A DNA stretch of 64,000 nt from Trileptium ribeirensis (lineage: Eukaryota; Nematoda; Enoplea; Enoplida; Thoracostomopsidae): contig JASANE010028299.1 in the NCBI GenBank assembly GCA_030248225.1, positions 45,805 to 109,804 of the forward strand, in the 5' to 3' direction. The notes below the pieces were generated by a model. The model was not told the DNA's origin and searched no databases. It was given only the letters and a program-made list of their open reading frames with translations. Position 1 is the first letter of the stretch. Each line of letters starts with the position of its first letter. The position numbers and the translations under genes were made by a program. This document shows, piece after piece, positions 35,755 to 47,823 of the stretch.

Positions 35755-36807
35755 TGTAGCCTACGTGGTCCTAGGGGTGCTTAGTCTCACCGTAGATTAC
35801 ACACGAACTAACACCAGGGACAGTAATGCGAGCACCAATGGCTATGTTATTTTATGAGCTTAATCCTAAGGTCTTAATGTGCCACCACTTATAACAGATG
35901 ATATCGTTTATTTTGTTTAGTACAATACAACAGCTACAACTCTACACACAATAACAAATAAACGGCTGAACCGTACTCACTTTGATCGCGCAGCTTCTGA
36001 GGCGGACTGAGCCCTGATCTAACTGCGCAACCGCTTAAATACCCGAGCTAGAGGTTTACTCCCAATTTTCTCCCTATTGATTTCTCTAAGCGATCGAAAT
36101 TACATAATAAGTTTTCCAAGTTTTACTCTGGTTCCACTCCCCTAAAATTCCCTCTTAAACCTAAGTGAATTTTAGTCGTTAGAGAATGAGTTTTTATGAA
36201 TTTCCCCGAATTCCTAAATATAAACAAAATTTAAGATTTTACTCGAAAATCCAGCAGATACACATACACATATCCGCTAATGTAGGCCTAATGCTTAAGG
36301 CACCCAACCCTTACACTCAAATCCGATACATTTAAATTCTATGGCTTAGGCGCTCATAAAACTCTTTCAATTTTGATACTCAATTGAAAACGCTCTCGAA
36401 ATTAGCTAAGTTCTAAAATTCTCTTGCACCCTGTACAAAAATTCCAGCACAGGCTAAACACATAAAATACACATACAGATACAAACACATGTACACAAGA
36501 TTCTGCCAACATATACTAAGTTCCAACACATAATAAATTCATAAATATATTTATACATAATCACGCACGTCCTATATATAGATACACGTACAATACACGT
36601 ATTTTTGTAACATATTTACAATCAACAACCATAGTGCGTAGTAAACAATAAATGCATGGCACAAATAGTAAACAACAAACATTTATACAGCATCCGATGA
36701 TGCATGTTACTTCTTAGTAAATTGCAGGTGGAGGTTCAACTTAATGGGTTAAAGTTCAGGTTAAAGTTTAGTTTTGAGTATAGAGTAGATAAGTACGAAC
36801 CGTTACA
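35755..36807 (-). repeat. 5' LTR (minus-strand sense)
   Basis: 1053 bp, matching 28170-29221 end to end with scattered substitutions. Nine differences fall in the first ~165 bp and fewer elsewhere. Confidence 0.92.
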
Positions 36808-36811
36808 CAAC

Positions 36812-37384
36812 TACCTGCTACGGACTTTCCGTCCGGTGATAGTCCCTATACGAGAACAACTATAGACCCAGTTATCTAAGCGCGCCGGTTAATTAAAGAA
36901 CAAGTAAAAACATTTCATATCGCTGAACCATAGAATTGGTTGGCAGTACAGGTGCATCAAGAACCTGTGGTCATCGGCTGATTTTAATTCCACAATTGTG
37001 GATTTGATTTCGCTTGATTTGATTCCAATAAATGTATTTTAATAGAGTTGCCACTATCATACTATCACTTAAGTGAAGCTAAAACAATTTGTTCAAATCA
37101 ACCAGATTAGCAATGGGCGTATGTATTTAACATAAAAAGGTTTTAAAATTTCCGCCAAAAGCCTAGTTAAAACGAGTCGTTTTACAACGAGTCGATTTAA
37201 AATCGTCGTTTTAAAAGAGCCATTATAATGTCAGTTTCTTGGGAGCTGAATTTAAAGCGAACTCGTTTCAAATCGAGAACCGAAATTAAAACCATTTTCA
37301 TATTTACCATATCTTTGCAAACATCTTATCCTAGATAAAACGCATAAGCAGTAAAATTAATCAAAATAGGTATTATTTTTGTTA
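36812..37384. other. unassigned sequence
   Basis: 37160-37230 repeats the motif ACGAGTCGTTTTA / AATCGTCGTTTTAAA several times. Otherwise nothing. Confidence 0.35.
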
Positions 37385-37860
37385 TGAGAAGTAAAATTAA
37401 CCGTTGCCCATCGATTATTCTATTTTGTAATGATCGATAGCGAATCGCAAACCCTTGTTACGAAACAGATGCGCAAATTTTGTTCGGTTATTTAACAACA
37501 GAATGTTGGCAAAATAATGAACAAGTACCAAAAATTATACCTTGTGTTCAAACAGAATTTTGACGATTTTGATTTTGCACCGATCAGGTTTTTATATGTA
37601 TTTGCCACTGTTCGTGAACAAAGTTAACGTTTATACTGATGTCACCAATCATTCGGCTTATGGTTTAGCTAACAGTGTTTCAGAACAAAACCAGCCAGAT
37701 CCAAATTCGATAGATTTTCGTTCACAAAATCTTCGATAATTTTCGTTGAATTTTCGCGAACACAAATTTGGCGGATTCCTATTGCTGAGCTGTGTGTTCG
37801 CGAACACGTTTGCGCCGAATTGCGGGTCATTGTCGGGAACGTTCCCTGATGAAACGTTTG
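37385..37860 (+). mobile_element. MITE family 1, copy G (decayed)
   Basis: The left end is eroded (GAAGTAAAATTAACCGTTGC), but the inner sequence GCGAATCGCAAACCCTTGTT at 37438 and several TTCGCGAACAC palindromes (37752, 37798) match copies A and B. Confidence 0.7.
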
Positions 37861-38500
37861 TGCCTAGTACTAATAGCGCGAACTTGTTTTGTTGTGTGAG
37901 TCTGCAATGAGGCGTCAATTGATATGTGACAATTTTTGCGCTAGTTAGGGTATTAAAGGCTTACGTGCGTTAGTTGAATCACGGAAGTTTGATTTGTGTC
38001 ATATATCTGCAACTTTAGTGTTGTTGCACTTAATATGTTCAGTTATTCAATAAATCAATGTTTCATGATATCAATTAATGATATGGTCCTTCAACAGTGA
38101 CCTATGGATGTTCAACAAGTGGACAGGTGAGCGCAGAATTTGGCTCAGGTTGATAAGCGTTTGTGTTAGTTTGTAGTGTGAACGTCGCATTTCATTACTC
38201 GCACATCCCGGAAGTCACAGCATTCCTTCTTGCTGGTTTTCAGCGGGACCTTCGCTGATTCAACAATACAACTTCCTTGTAATGAAGAAGACAGGCGAAT
38301 CAACAATCTACCAAAGGGTAAGTTTTTATTTTATTTTTTTGCGTTTAGTAGCTCAAACCAATCAAGGAATAGCAACCCATCAAACAGTGGATACCGTGAA
38401 GCATGCTGTTTCTCAAATTTTGCTGATTTAAGGAAATTTTTTGACGGTCAAACTACCCAAGCTCGAAATAGTTTATGGTGAAGCACTAAAATCGCCGAGT
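37861..38500. other. unassigned sequence
   Basis: No recognised domain. A frame at 38230-38481 is low-complexity and unsupported. Confidence 0.35.
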
Positions 38501-38504
38501 TATA

Positions 38505-40060
38505 GGACAGCTTCTCCTGTACCATCCACGGAAATGAACATCTGGCGGACGTGAATAAGTTTAAGAATCTACGCTGCTATCTGGCTGATGATACGTTGCA
38601 TCTTAGAGACGAATATCGATTAACGAGCTCGCATTATTTAGAGGCACTCGACGCCTTGATAGAGCGATTCGGAAACACTCAGCTGGCCATACTGGCTCAT
38701 TTGGAAACTTTGCTCGGGCTATGAGTAAGTAGGACGTCATGATTTCAAACAATTACAACACACATACGACGAGTGCGAAAAGCACATTATCATCTGAGTT
38801 GCTCTCGGAGTATGCGAAGAGACATTCGGCCATGTCTTCACGCCCATCATTCTCTCGAAGCTCCTAACCTACGTCAAAATGGTACTTCATCGCAAGAATG
38901 GTTCAAATACCTGGGAGCCGACCAATCTCCGAGAGTGGTTGAACGAAGAAATTTGACCTCGTGATTACAGCCAACGCGTTTTCAACATGCAGGCGGATTC
39001 GAAAGATCGAAACTCACCGGATCGCAACAAACGAGGCTTTTTGCTGTCAAAGACGCGTCACAAGACGTCTGGGGCAACATTTGCTCTAGTGACCAACGAT
39101 TCATTAAGCAATCCTCGTTGCAGTTATGCAGTGAGTCTCTTTAGGCCAACCAATGCAAAAAGTATCCAGATGCTGACAGCCGCAACCAACAAGTCGTCAA
39201 AACGTGACGATGCTTCAAGTGTCTCAGCAACAACCACATCGCGAAATCATGTCCCAGTTCGAAAAACTCCGCTCATTGCAAGCAACTTGAACACCACAGA
39301 AATTTGCGTACATCGAAGTTTGATAACAACTCAGCATCTGAAGGTGTTAATCCGAGCACAGCACTGGCAATTGAGGGCAGTCACACATCAAGGTCCGTAA
39401 GCAAAGCTGTACAATTGATTGTTCAGGAAGAAACTGCGATACTTCACACCGCTGTGGCAGCACTCACGGGTAAACCAGGCGAAATTGTAAAGGCACAGGC
39501 TCCGCAGTGGTGGAATTCAAGCAGATACTGCAAATATCACGCCCAATTCATTTCATGCCCAATTCAAACACTACCACTACATACGCATTTGAAGTCTGTC
39601 AAAGCAAAATGGCCGCTAGCTGAACCAATCAGTTCAAGCGTACAAATGTAAACCTCGACATCCTCATCGGAACTGACTTCTTTGGACCGGAGCAAATTCG
39701 TTTGGCTAGTGGATTGATTTTGCTGGCGCGTTTCGTATTACGCTTTACGATATGCCGCCTCAGGAAGGGTTCAATGCAGTCGTGAACGAATAAGTGTGAA
39801 GTCGGCATTGTTTTTGACACGAAATGAAATGTATCCCGACTCAACAGCTCATATCAAACAATTTTAGAGTGTGGAAGATATTCCGAAAAGAATCAACAAT
39901 TGCAAGCAACAGCGAAGAGGCCGTTCAAGTGTTGGAAAACTCAATAGAATACAAATCGGGTTGCTACTTCGTGAACTGGCCATGGAAGAAAAATGCCCCA
40001 GAGTTTACGGAGTAAGATTTAGACAAATTTCCAAAAACTGCGGGCGCCGTAATGTGTGAA
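38505..40060 (+). pseudogene. BEL/Pao retrotransposon gag-protease remnant
   Basis: In shifting frames the plus strand encodes a BEL/Pao gag core near 38525-38730 (VNKFKNLRCYLADDTLHLRD, LTSSHYLEALDALIERFG). A second gag block follows near 38840-38960, ending NLREWLNEEI. The end of the aspartic protease region lies at 39654-39720 (LDILIGTDFFGPEQIRL). The start of the pol segment is near 39865-40015, where SEEAVQVLENSIEYKSGCYF resembles the BEL block before RT. RT itself is missing. Multiple stops and frameshifts show old age. The pogo-like element begins 60 bp further on. No LTR was found. Confidence 0.75.
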
Positions 40061-40121
40061 CACTGCTTTATCAATCAAATAAAATTTTGCAGGAAGATTC
40101 ATTGCTTGAGATAAATTAATA

Positions 40122-41917
40122 TAGTAAACTACCCATTTAAGGAACACCTGTTTTGCTGATGTACGCATTTAAGGGACACAGGTCAACAATTTTACCATAA
40201 CTCAATTCTGTTTGCAACAAATGTCGGTATGTCTGACAGTATGTGGACAATAGCATGACGCATATTCTTGTTCATTCAAAAATGGCGAAAAGTTAACCCT
40301 TCGCGGAATAAATGCGAAAACCGAAGGTGTCCCTTAAATGTATAAAACTTGGCCTTTAAGGGACACTAGGTATGCATTTACGGGACAGACGATGCAATTA
40401 AGGGACGCTCAGTAATGTGTGCATTAAATGGTTTCAAATGTTTTTCTAAAATATTGTTATCCCTATAAAACGATGTGTGGGTTTCATGGCCTCAACAGCC
40501 TCGACTAAATTTGGGAACTGGTGGCCTCTGATATAAAACAATTATCAACCGCTGGGTCTAATTCCACACTCACAATCGACGATGACGGTTGTAGCACAGT
40601 ATATTCTTTGTTACCTGCACAAACAGTTTCCTCGGTTTCATTTTCTTCGAAAGGAATTTCAATTGTGTTACAAACCGTCCCACTAACATAGGGCGTCCGC
40701 TGTACCTGTTCGCTGGAAGCTGGGAAATTGTTTTCAGTTGGCCCAACATTTTCGGAACTCTTCGACCGACGGCAAGGAGAATCAATGTCGGAATTAGACA
40801 GCCTGCTCGCAGGGTAAAAAACGTCTGCTATTGCAAATGCCGACTCCGAGATTTCCTCTCGATTTACGGGATAAAGACCAGTTCCTTTGAATGCAGACAT
40901 GACGAATACCGGTTTCGCAGCATGATTCCATGCTTTTGTAAAAATTTCACCGAAAATATGATTTGTGATAACAGCACCACCAGTATTTCTAAAATGCTTG
41001 TGAACTTCTTTGCTTCGTTAGGTCAACTCTGTGGCTCGTCAAATGTGTGATAAGCATTTTTTAATCATGTTGGACATGGGTTTTCGAAGACATGTTTCTG
41101 AAAAGCAGGCTTTTGCAGGTCGTCCCTGGGCGGTAGTGCCCATGGTAGTAAAATCATTAGAAGCCATTGTTGAAAGGTGCGATAAATCTTGCGAAATATG
41201 GTGCTAATTTTTCACACAATTAGTCTACTCTATATTTATTCAGCGTTTTCCTTTTGTTACGTAACGGGAGCGCTAAAAATGCACCGTTCTCATGAAGCAT
41301 ATGATATATGTTAAGCAATACTTCAGATAAAATACGTAATAGATTCAAAACATTACCGTTTTCATGCTTACTTTTTGTTTAAGCATCGTTTTTATCTGTC
41401 CCTTAGGGTATCACATAATTATATAGACCAACAAAACATATTTAATGCCGTCCCCTATTATCGTACAGGTGTTCCTTATTACCATACATGTGTCCCTTAA
41501 ATGCTTAAAAACTCAAAATTTTGACATCTGACAGTTTTTATACCATCGTCGGCAATAAAACAACTATTTCATAAAACGATTAATGCCGATCGATAGAAAA
41601 TCGACCAGGGAACACAGTGACATAAAAATAGTAAATTTTACTGACCATCAGAATCCGGAACAAAGCTGCAAAGTTTTGGAAAAAAATGGCGTGGAATAAT
41701 AATGATTGATAAATGTAACGTTTAGCTCGGTAAATTGTCCCTTATTCTTTACCGAACACTATAGTCAAATCAAAAGTAATATCCCTAAAAAGAACAAAAA
41801 ATGGCGATTAGAACGATATACAACAAGCTGTAAATTTTTTCAGTGGAAATAAAAAACAGCTGGTTTAAAGTTTAGTGTCCCTTATTTGCGTGCGTCCCTT
41901 AAATGCACGCTCTACTA
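40122..41917. mobile_element. pogo-like DNA transposon, internally deleted, TA target site
   Basis: Terminal repeats TAGTAAACTACCCATTTAAG (left) and, inverted, TAGTAGAGCGTGCATTTAAG (right) are flanked by TA (40120-40121, 41918-41919). Inside are about 13 copies of an AAGGGACA-type motif clustered near both ends, and remnants of a transposase on the minus strand. At 1.8 kb it is short for an autonomous member. It lies between the BEL remnant and the hAT element. Confidence 0.75.
40505..41165 (-). pseudogene. pogo/Tigger-type DDE transposase remnant
   Basis: The minus strand encodes an AFKGTGLYPVNREEI motif (about 40890-40850) preceded, in the same or nearby frame, by NHIFGEIFTKAWNHAAKP (about 40965-40910). 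That is the C-terminal end of pogo/jerky-like DDE_1 transposases. At 41165-41040 a start ATG leads a GRPAKACFSETCLRKP block resembling the N-terminus of the same family. The catalytic core is missing, so this is an internally deleted gene. The tail (40850-40505) is acidic and Ser-rich. No activity is expected. Confidence 0.65.
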
Positions 41918-42036
41918 TACTCAGCACAGTTTGATATATTTTATTCAACGGCGACGGTAACATTAAGTATTAAAAGAACAAAAATAACTTTGCACACATT
42001 GAAGCGCGTGAATGACGAGGTGCAAAACACTGCTTC

Positions 42037-42044
42037 CAAGCAAA
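42037..42044 (+). repeat. 8-bp target duplication, left (hAT)
   Basis: CAAGCAAA, identical to 46307-46314. Eight base pairs is the diagnostic length for hAT insertions. Confidence 0.92.
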
Positions 42045-43186
42045 CAGGGGCGCAGATCCTGGGGAGACGGGGGGACTAGTCCCCCTCGGATTTTTGAGTG
42101 GGGGGGACAAAGGGGGCTTTGTCCCCCCCAGTTTTATGACCCATCTCCGCAGGTAGACTGCGGTTCGCTCGAAGCTGCTCCAGATTGTCAGTAAATCAAG
42201 AGTCGGTCCGCTGCAGATGCTTCATTTTAACACCATGGTTCAGTCGTAGATGGACAATTCGTAGCAGAACCAATACACGTATAAAGGCACGGCTTAGGCT
42301 CAGTCTTAAGACATGGAACACCTAATGTTTTTGAAACAAACAATATATATTTAACGTCGTTTCAGAATTTACATTTTATAGTGAAAGGATATATTTTGAT
42401 TTGCTTGCTATATTATATTTCGATATCGTTAACTGCTGAATAGTGCACCTTTTCGAAATCAGCAGTCGGAATGGATATACGCAAATTCATTAAGCCGACC
42501 CCAGGGACATCTTCCGACGCTCAAAGATCTTCAAGACAAGGCGAGTCCGAATTTTGATTTATTTATAACTACCGTTTGGTAGTTGGGCCTTGGCGCATTT
42601 AATTAAGATGACTTAGCTAATACATTGGTAAAATATTTCGTTGTTTGAAACAAAATTTTATGTTAAAAACGCCATTATATTAATCATTTATTGTTTAAAA
42701 ATATACATATGGTGTATTTTTGATTCACAATTTTCTGCACTAGGGTCTCGCGCCGCTTCAAGACATGCTCAGCTGTATTGATGGATGATTATTGCAAATG
42801 TAAGCATTCCTGCTCGAAACCTATTTTTTGTCACTCGTACCGCTTCAAGAATGCATCACATAGATAAAATGTGAAATTCATGTGCTTCCTAGCGTTCCAT
42901 TCCTGGGGCGTTTTTCACGGTTTTTGTTAGAATTTTTTTGTTTCGAAACAAGAAGGCAAAACATGTAATAACTTGTAGCAGAAGAAAAGACTTTAAAAAC
43001 TGTGATAGAACTTGTTTCTCATGCACGAGATGGGTTTGGCAATGCAATATTCGCAATCTTCGGAATCTGGCGATAAATTGGTGTATACTATTTATTCCAC
43101 ATTTTCATCCAGAAGGGTCTGAGATAAGAAGAACGAATGTGTGGCAACTTGAAAAGAAAAGTGAGCCCTTAAAGGGATCTTAAAAC

Positions 43187-46120
43187 TTGTTTCTCACTCT
43201 TGCAGGAGCACTGGCGATCAATTTAATGTATATCATGGCATATTTACAAATTTCAGAGGACGATTCCAACAATTCAAACGTTTCCGAAACGCAATCCTCT
43301 TCTACTACAAAAGACAAAGGAAAGCATTTTGTTTTCGGTGACAAGCCCCATCAGCCAGCTGACATTTTGTTTCTTCCGCCGCAAAAATTGCCGAGCAGAC
43401 CTAATCCTCTGGTACCTCAGCGCTCATGGTTTGACGACTTTCCATGGCTACACCGCGATACAACGGTGTCGGGCATGTTATGCTTTTATTGCGCCAAATC
43501 TGGGCAACTAGGGCTCCTGAAGGGTGCGAAATCGGCGGAACCAGCATTCATTACGGACGGGTTCAGAAACTGGAAGAAGTCAAACCAAAATTTACCAGTA
43601 AGTTTCTACTCCCAGATCAATTAACACTTTAATGTCAGCTGTTTTGTACCATTGATTCATTCTGCTATTTGAAACAGGGTGTACACTAGGGATATGGAGC
43701 GGAGCGTTTGGGGGCGCTCCGCTCCGCGCTCGGGGGGGGGTGCAGCGGAGCGCCTACTAATACGATGCGCCACATATGCATCTCGGATGCTTCTTGCATT
43801 GTTTGCTTAGAAATTTTTGATAGCAACTTTGTAAGTACATATGCTTTTCATTTTCATTGGTACTAGAGGTACTAGAGGAGCAGGAGAAGCTGGGGTGAAC
43901 TAGAGAAGAAGGGTCAAGCGGGGTGTATCTGTCATCCAAGTAATAAAAACTAGCTAAAATATATTTCGATAGACGAATTTCGATGGATACCAAATTAGCT
44001 GCATACGAGGGGTATTCATCCTCAGAAAAGTGTCGAATGAGAAACTTTTAAGTTTCAGTCGAGAACTGGAACTTAAACTTTCAGGAGTGAAACTTTCAAA
44101 GGGTTTTCTGCGTGGAAGTACTAGGCAGGCTTGTTTTTCAGGAGTCAGCGGTTGTAGTTCCCGATTTTGTGCCTTTCATCCATGATACGTTGGGGTGATT
44201 GCTTTAAATTTGGGAGAGATTGGGGACATTTGGGCTAAATTTAGGGCTCTCACCTAGCTTTTCCAGGTCCCTCAGCTACATATTTGCTGTATTAATTGCG
44301 CTGTACATTCTAGGCCATCAACATTCCGAAACTCATCGCATAGCGAGGGAAAGCTTGGCAAGGCACAATGAGCAGAAGGGTGTCAACGTCCAGTTGGCCG
44401 ATAATATAGCTAAGGAGTGACGTATGGCGCAGTCTTGCTTACTGAAGATAATCACACCATTGAAATTCCTCGCCTGTCAAGGACTTGCAATAAGAGGCAA
44501 GACTGAAGGCAATTTCGAACAGCTGCTAAAGCTGCGTTGCGATGATGATCCCTCGTTGCAGAAATGGCTCCGGCAGAAAACCAATTACACAAGTGACGGG
44601 ATCCAGAACGAAATTCTGGAAATAATGGCACACCATATAGTTCGAACTATATCCACTGAGATTAAGGAACAAAGTCAACAGTTTTCTATCGTTGTGGACG
44701 GCACTCAGGATATCTCAGGTGCAGAACAAGAAAGCATCTGCATCCGTTATGTTGATTCTAACCTTGATGTCCATGAAGAATGTCTTGGTCTTTACACTGT
44801 TAGCGATGTTACTGGAAGAGGTCTATGCTCCATGGTACAAGACGCCCTTATTCGTCTCAACTTATCGATTACAGAACTTCACTACCAAACATATGATGGT
44901 GCAGCAAATATGTCAGGAAATTATAACGGATGCCAGGCAGCAGTAAAGGAAATCCAGCCATTAGCACACTATGTTCACTGTGGTGCCCATATCACTCATC
45001 TCACTTGCTCGAAGGCTGCCGAAGTAATTTCGGGGGTCCGAGATGCCTTGAGCTCAATATATGAACTAGGAAAATTGTCTGAAAAATCTGGGAAATTTAA
45101 GACCATACTAAAAAAGGCGACGCCCCAAATAACTGCCGTCAAGCCGGTGTGTCCCAGGTGGCTGACTCGGTCTTCGGCTATCCGATCAGTTTTGTCAAAC
45201 TATCCAGCGATTCTTCAGAATCTCGAAACTGCTGCCAAAACCTTCTCTTCAGGTGTTGGCAGCCGCGCAAATGGCTTATGCCAATGCTTATCTACCGGAT
45301 CTACACTGCTTGGTATTTTTATGGCTCAAACACTGGTGGACCCTCTTGAGAAGCTAAATAAGACTTTGCAGTCACACCAAAATTACTGTGCAAGGTATGC
45401 TTGAATGCGAAAAAACTATCTCAGATGAACTGAAGGCGAAGCGCACTGCGGAATTTTTTGAATCCTTAATGCAACGAGTGCGCGAGGGAATAGCGAATTA
45501 CGACATTTCCGAAATTATAATGCCCCGACAACGAAAAGTGCCAAAACGATTATGGCATGGAAGTGCTGCTGAAGCCGCCTTTTCAACACCAGAAGATTTT
45601 TACCGCGTAGAGTACTTCAAGATGTTGGACACCGCAATCCAGTTACTTGATGATTATTTTCATTCAACGGACATTGACAAATATGCTATACTTTATGACC
45701 TCCTCCGAATCTGTCGAGCCCAATCATGCGGCCATCAAATATCCTGAAATTGACATTCGTGAACTTGGGGTGGAAATACCAATGTTTCGTCGAAGAACAG
45801 AAAATTGCGCTTGTCTAGAAGACTATCGGGTCCTATTTCAAAGCTTTTCAGACGAAATGCAAGAAATGTTCCCAAATGTTGAGCGTTTACTGCGGCTTCT
45901 CTTGTTGTGTCCTGCAACTTCTTGTGCAGCTGAGCGATCATTTAGTGCCCTTAGGCGTCTTAAGTCATGGCTTAGGAGCTCCATGACTCAACGCCGAATG
46001 AATGCTTTACTCATCTGCAATGTGCACCAGGCGCGGCTGGACAGCTTAGATCCTGTTGATATTGCAAAAATCTTCTGTGAAAAGGAAGCTCGGCGAACTG
46101 CTGTGTTTGGAAAGTGGTAA
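43187..46120 (+). pseudogene. hAT transposase (TTF zinc finger, DUF4371, dimerisation), broken
   Basis: This would be the element's own transposase. Exon 1 (from at latest 43187 to about 43598) encodes a TTF-type zinc finger: RSWFDDFPWLHRD, then MLCFYCAK and the FITDGFRNWKK block. An intron with a GTTTCT or GTAAGT donor near 43592-43600 runs to the acceptor TTCTAG at about 44313. The next exon (HSETHRIARESLARHNEQ) runs into an in-frame TGA at about 44418, then the main core (44424-45404: GLAIRG, VVDGTQDISG, YDGAANMSG, HCGAHITHL). A frameshift near 45370 and another near 45700 precede the C-terminal dimerisation domain (CPATSCAAERSFSALRRLKS, about 45910-45970). One stop and two frameshifts make it inactive. 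Confidence 0.88.
43690..43755. repeat. GGAGCGGAGCG palindromic patch in hAT intron
   Basis: GGAGCGGAGCG, CGCTCCGCTCC and GCAGCGGAGCGCC occur within 60 bp around a G run. Ends of this type belong to another common hAT subgroup, so this may be a scrap of a second element inside the intron. Confidence 0.45.
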
Positions 46121-46306
46121 AGAGACGCTGCCCAAAATGAAATGAATGCTAACATAAGTGAATAGCGTAAATAAACTGTGAATAACTGCTAGTGGCATAA
46201 CAATTTTTGTTAGAGCCGTACTTTAAAAAATTGGCAGTATCGAACACACAACGTTGATGTTTACTGGTCCCCCCCCCCCACATTTTGATATAGATCTGCG
46301 CCCTTG

Positions 46307-46314
46307 CAAGCAAA
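46307..46314 (+). repeat. 8-bp target duplication, right (hAT)
   Basis: CAAGCAAA, exact copy of 42037-42044. Confidence 0.92.
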
Positions 46315-46414
46315 ACACTTGTTCTTTTTAAGAATCAAAGTACAGTGGGGCCAAATGTGATAATTGCGAGATAAGGAATTATCCAACAGATTTCAAAAAT
46401 AGCTAAGGATTACT

Positions 46415-46685
46415 GTACAGAGGACGGCACGACCTGCATATTGCATATGACTCTCAGAATGACAGTGGCCGCTGCTTGAACAAACAGAGATCCTGAGTTG
46501 AAACATAGGTTTAGTGTACGGAGTACGGGACGACCTGCATACAGCCTTCGACCCTCAGAATGACTGTTGTCGCTGCTTGAGTTATAGTGATTCTGAGTTA
46601 AAACATAAGCTTAGTGTACGGAGTATTACATGACCTGCGCATAGCATACGACCCTTAGAATGTCTGTTGCCGCTGCTTGAATTAC
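46415..46685. repeat. ~103-bp tandem repeat, 2.6 units
   Basis: The units share ACGACCTGCATA, CGACCCTCAGAATGACTGTT, CGCTGCTTGA, ATTCTGAGTT and AAACATAAGCTTAGTGTACG. Unit starts fall near 46420, 46520 and 46620. No coding signal. Confidence 0.8.
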
Positions 46686-47228
46686 AAATTTTGCCTTGTT
46701 CGTTTTCGTTTTGTCAAAGTTTTGCGGTGGTTGATAGCCGACGACGAGACACGTCACAGAACGCTGTGTTACTTACCAGAAACACATCTGTTGTAGATTA
46801 TCGAGAAAGCAACTAACTCCTCTACAAAGTGTACGCGAGTTTCCACTGAGTAAGCCTTAAAGTAACACGTTGAAAGGATCATGAATGGCTTGTGACAACA
46901 CAAGCGTGATGCAACGCAACCTCAGCTGCAAATACACGATCTGGCAAAATCATAAATCAGTACAAGTTCAATGTGTGTGATGCGGCAAAAATAATTTCGA
47001 CATTGATATGTGCATTGGTTAGTTTGCGTTACTTATTCCATAAGAAAATCTCACTGTATGCTTGTAAACGTAAAACTCAACAAAGTGTAAGACAAGTTTG
47101 ATGCTTTCCAACGTCGAATTTGTGTCAATTTTATTATGTTTTTCCGCGTAAGCATTAAACGAAATTTTATGATTAAATTAAAACTTCTTTTGTCGCATAC
47201 TCGAAGCATCCAGCGGTATTTGAGCAAA
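46686..47228. other. unassigned sequence
   Basis: Nothing recognised between the tandem repeat and the MITE. Confidence 0.35.
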
Positions 47229-47231
47229 TAA

Positions 47232-47768
47232 TGCATCATTTACGATAAGATGTGTGCTCCAAGGCCAAATTATGTCACGCGTCCAGCTCAACCAGGTCGG
47301 GTGAACTATGGCTTAGCTGGACTATTGTGGCACATTTTTATAGCTTAGCTAGTCTTAGCTTAGCTAGGCTCTGCGTGACAAACAGAGCGTGGCTGCACTG
47401 TCGATTAAGGAATTTTATTAGTAATGTGCTTAGTGCAACAGCATTTTGTTCTATAGTATTTTCACACTAATTCCATAACACACATAATATACACAATTAA
47501 CGTTTTAAGCTATATGCCGCTTTTGAAGCATTATTTAGATACGTATAGTAAAACGTAATGTTCTCTGGCTTAAAGTTAAAGGGCTCACCTGAACGCCTCG
47601 TGACAAAAGTACAGTCGGGCTAGACAGTCGATGACAAATGTATAGCCTATCTAGGCTATTCAAAATTTAAATAGTCTAGCTGGACTGTATTCGTGACATA
47701 GTAGCTAGCCCATTTGCACTCGTGACATAATTAGGACCATGCGCACGCATCTTATCGTAAATGATGCA
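47232..47768. mobile_element. PIF/Harbinger-like MITE, family 2, copy 1
   Basis: A perfect terminal inverted repeat, TGCATCATTTACGATAAGAT on the left and its inverse on the right, bounds 537 bp. TAA is on both sides (47229-47231, 47769-47771). The subterminal regions carry inverted GTCCAGCT/AGCTGGAC, GTCACG/CGTGAC and CTTAGCTAG-type blocks. Copy 2 at 62568-63156 shares the ends and the interior layout. No ORF. Confidence 0.92.
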
Positions 47769-47823
47769 TAAGAGGCTAAAAACTTATCCTGCGTAACTTC
47801 AAATTGTTGTAAGAATCATCGCG

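Larger units (their letters stand above)
28170..36807 (-). mobile_element. LTR retrotransposon on minus strand, probably non-autonomous
   Basis: Two ~1.05-kb direct repeats bound a 6.5-kb interior. Read on the minus strand the LTR begins TGTAACGG and ends GGCTACA, and the whole unit is flanked by CAAC (28166-28169, 36808-36811). A tRNA primer site follows the 5' LTR (35734-35751) and a purine tract precedes the 3' LTR (29222-29238). Only gag-like sequence is recognisable (33.7-35.6 kb). The rest of the interior shows no protease, RT, RNase H or integrase motif, so this copy would need pol from elsewhere. LTR identity by eye is about 96-97%. Confidence 0.9.
42045..46306 (+). mobile_element. 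hAT transposon (zf-MYM1-like), 4262 bp
   Basis: The ends are CAGGGGCGCAGATC (left) and the inverse GATCTGCGCCCTTG (right), with one mismatch in the terminal repeat. An exact 8-bp duplication CAAGCAAA lies outside. C/G runs sit just inside both ends (GGGGGGACTAGTCCCCC at about 42069; a C run at 46269). The element carries a spliced but broken transposase on the plus strand. The exact duplication suggests insertion well after that of the neighbouring BEL remnant. Confidence 0.95.

Noticed and set aside
40981..41165. Possible CRISPR-like or riboswitch reading of the repeated TGTCCCTT motifs
   Set aside because: Spacing is irregular, orientation flips between the two halves, and the motifs lie inside an element with terminal repeats, so transposon subterminal repeats are the better explanation.
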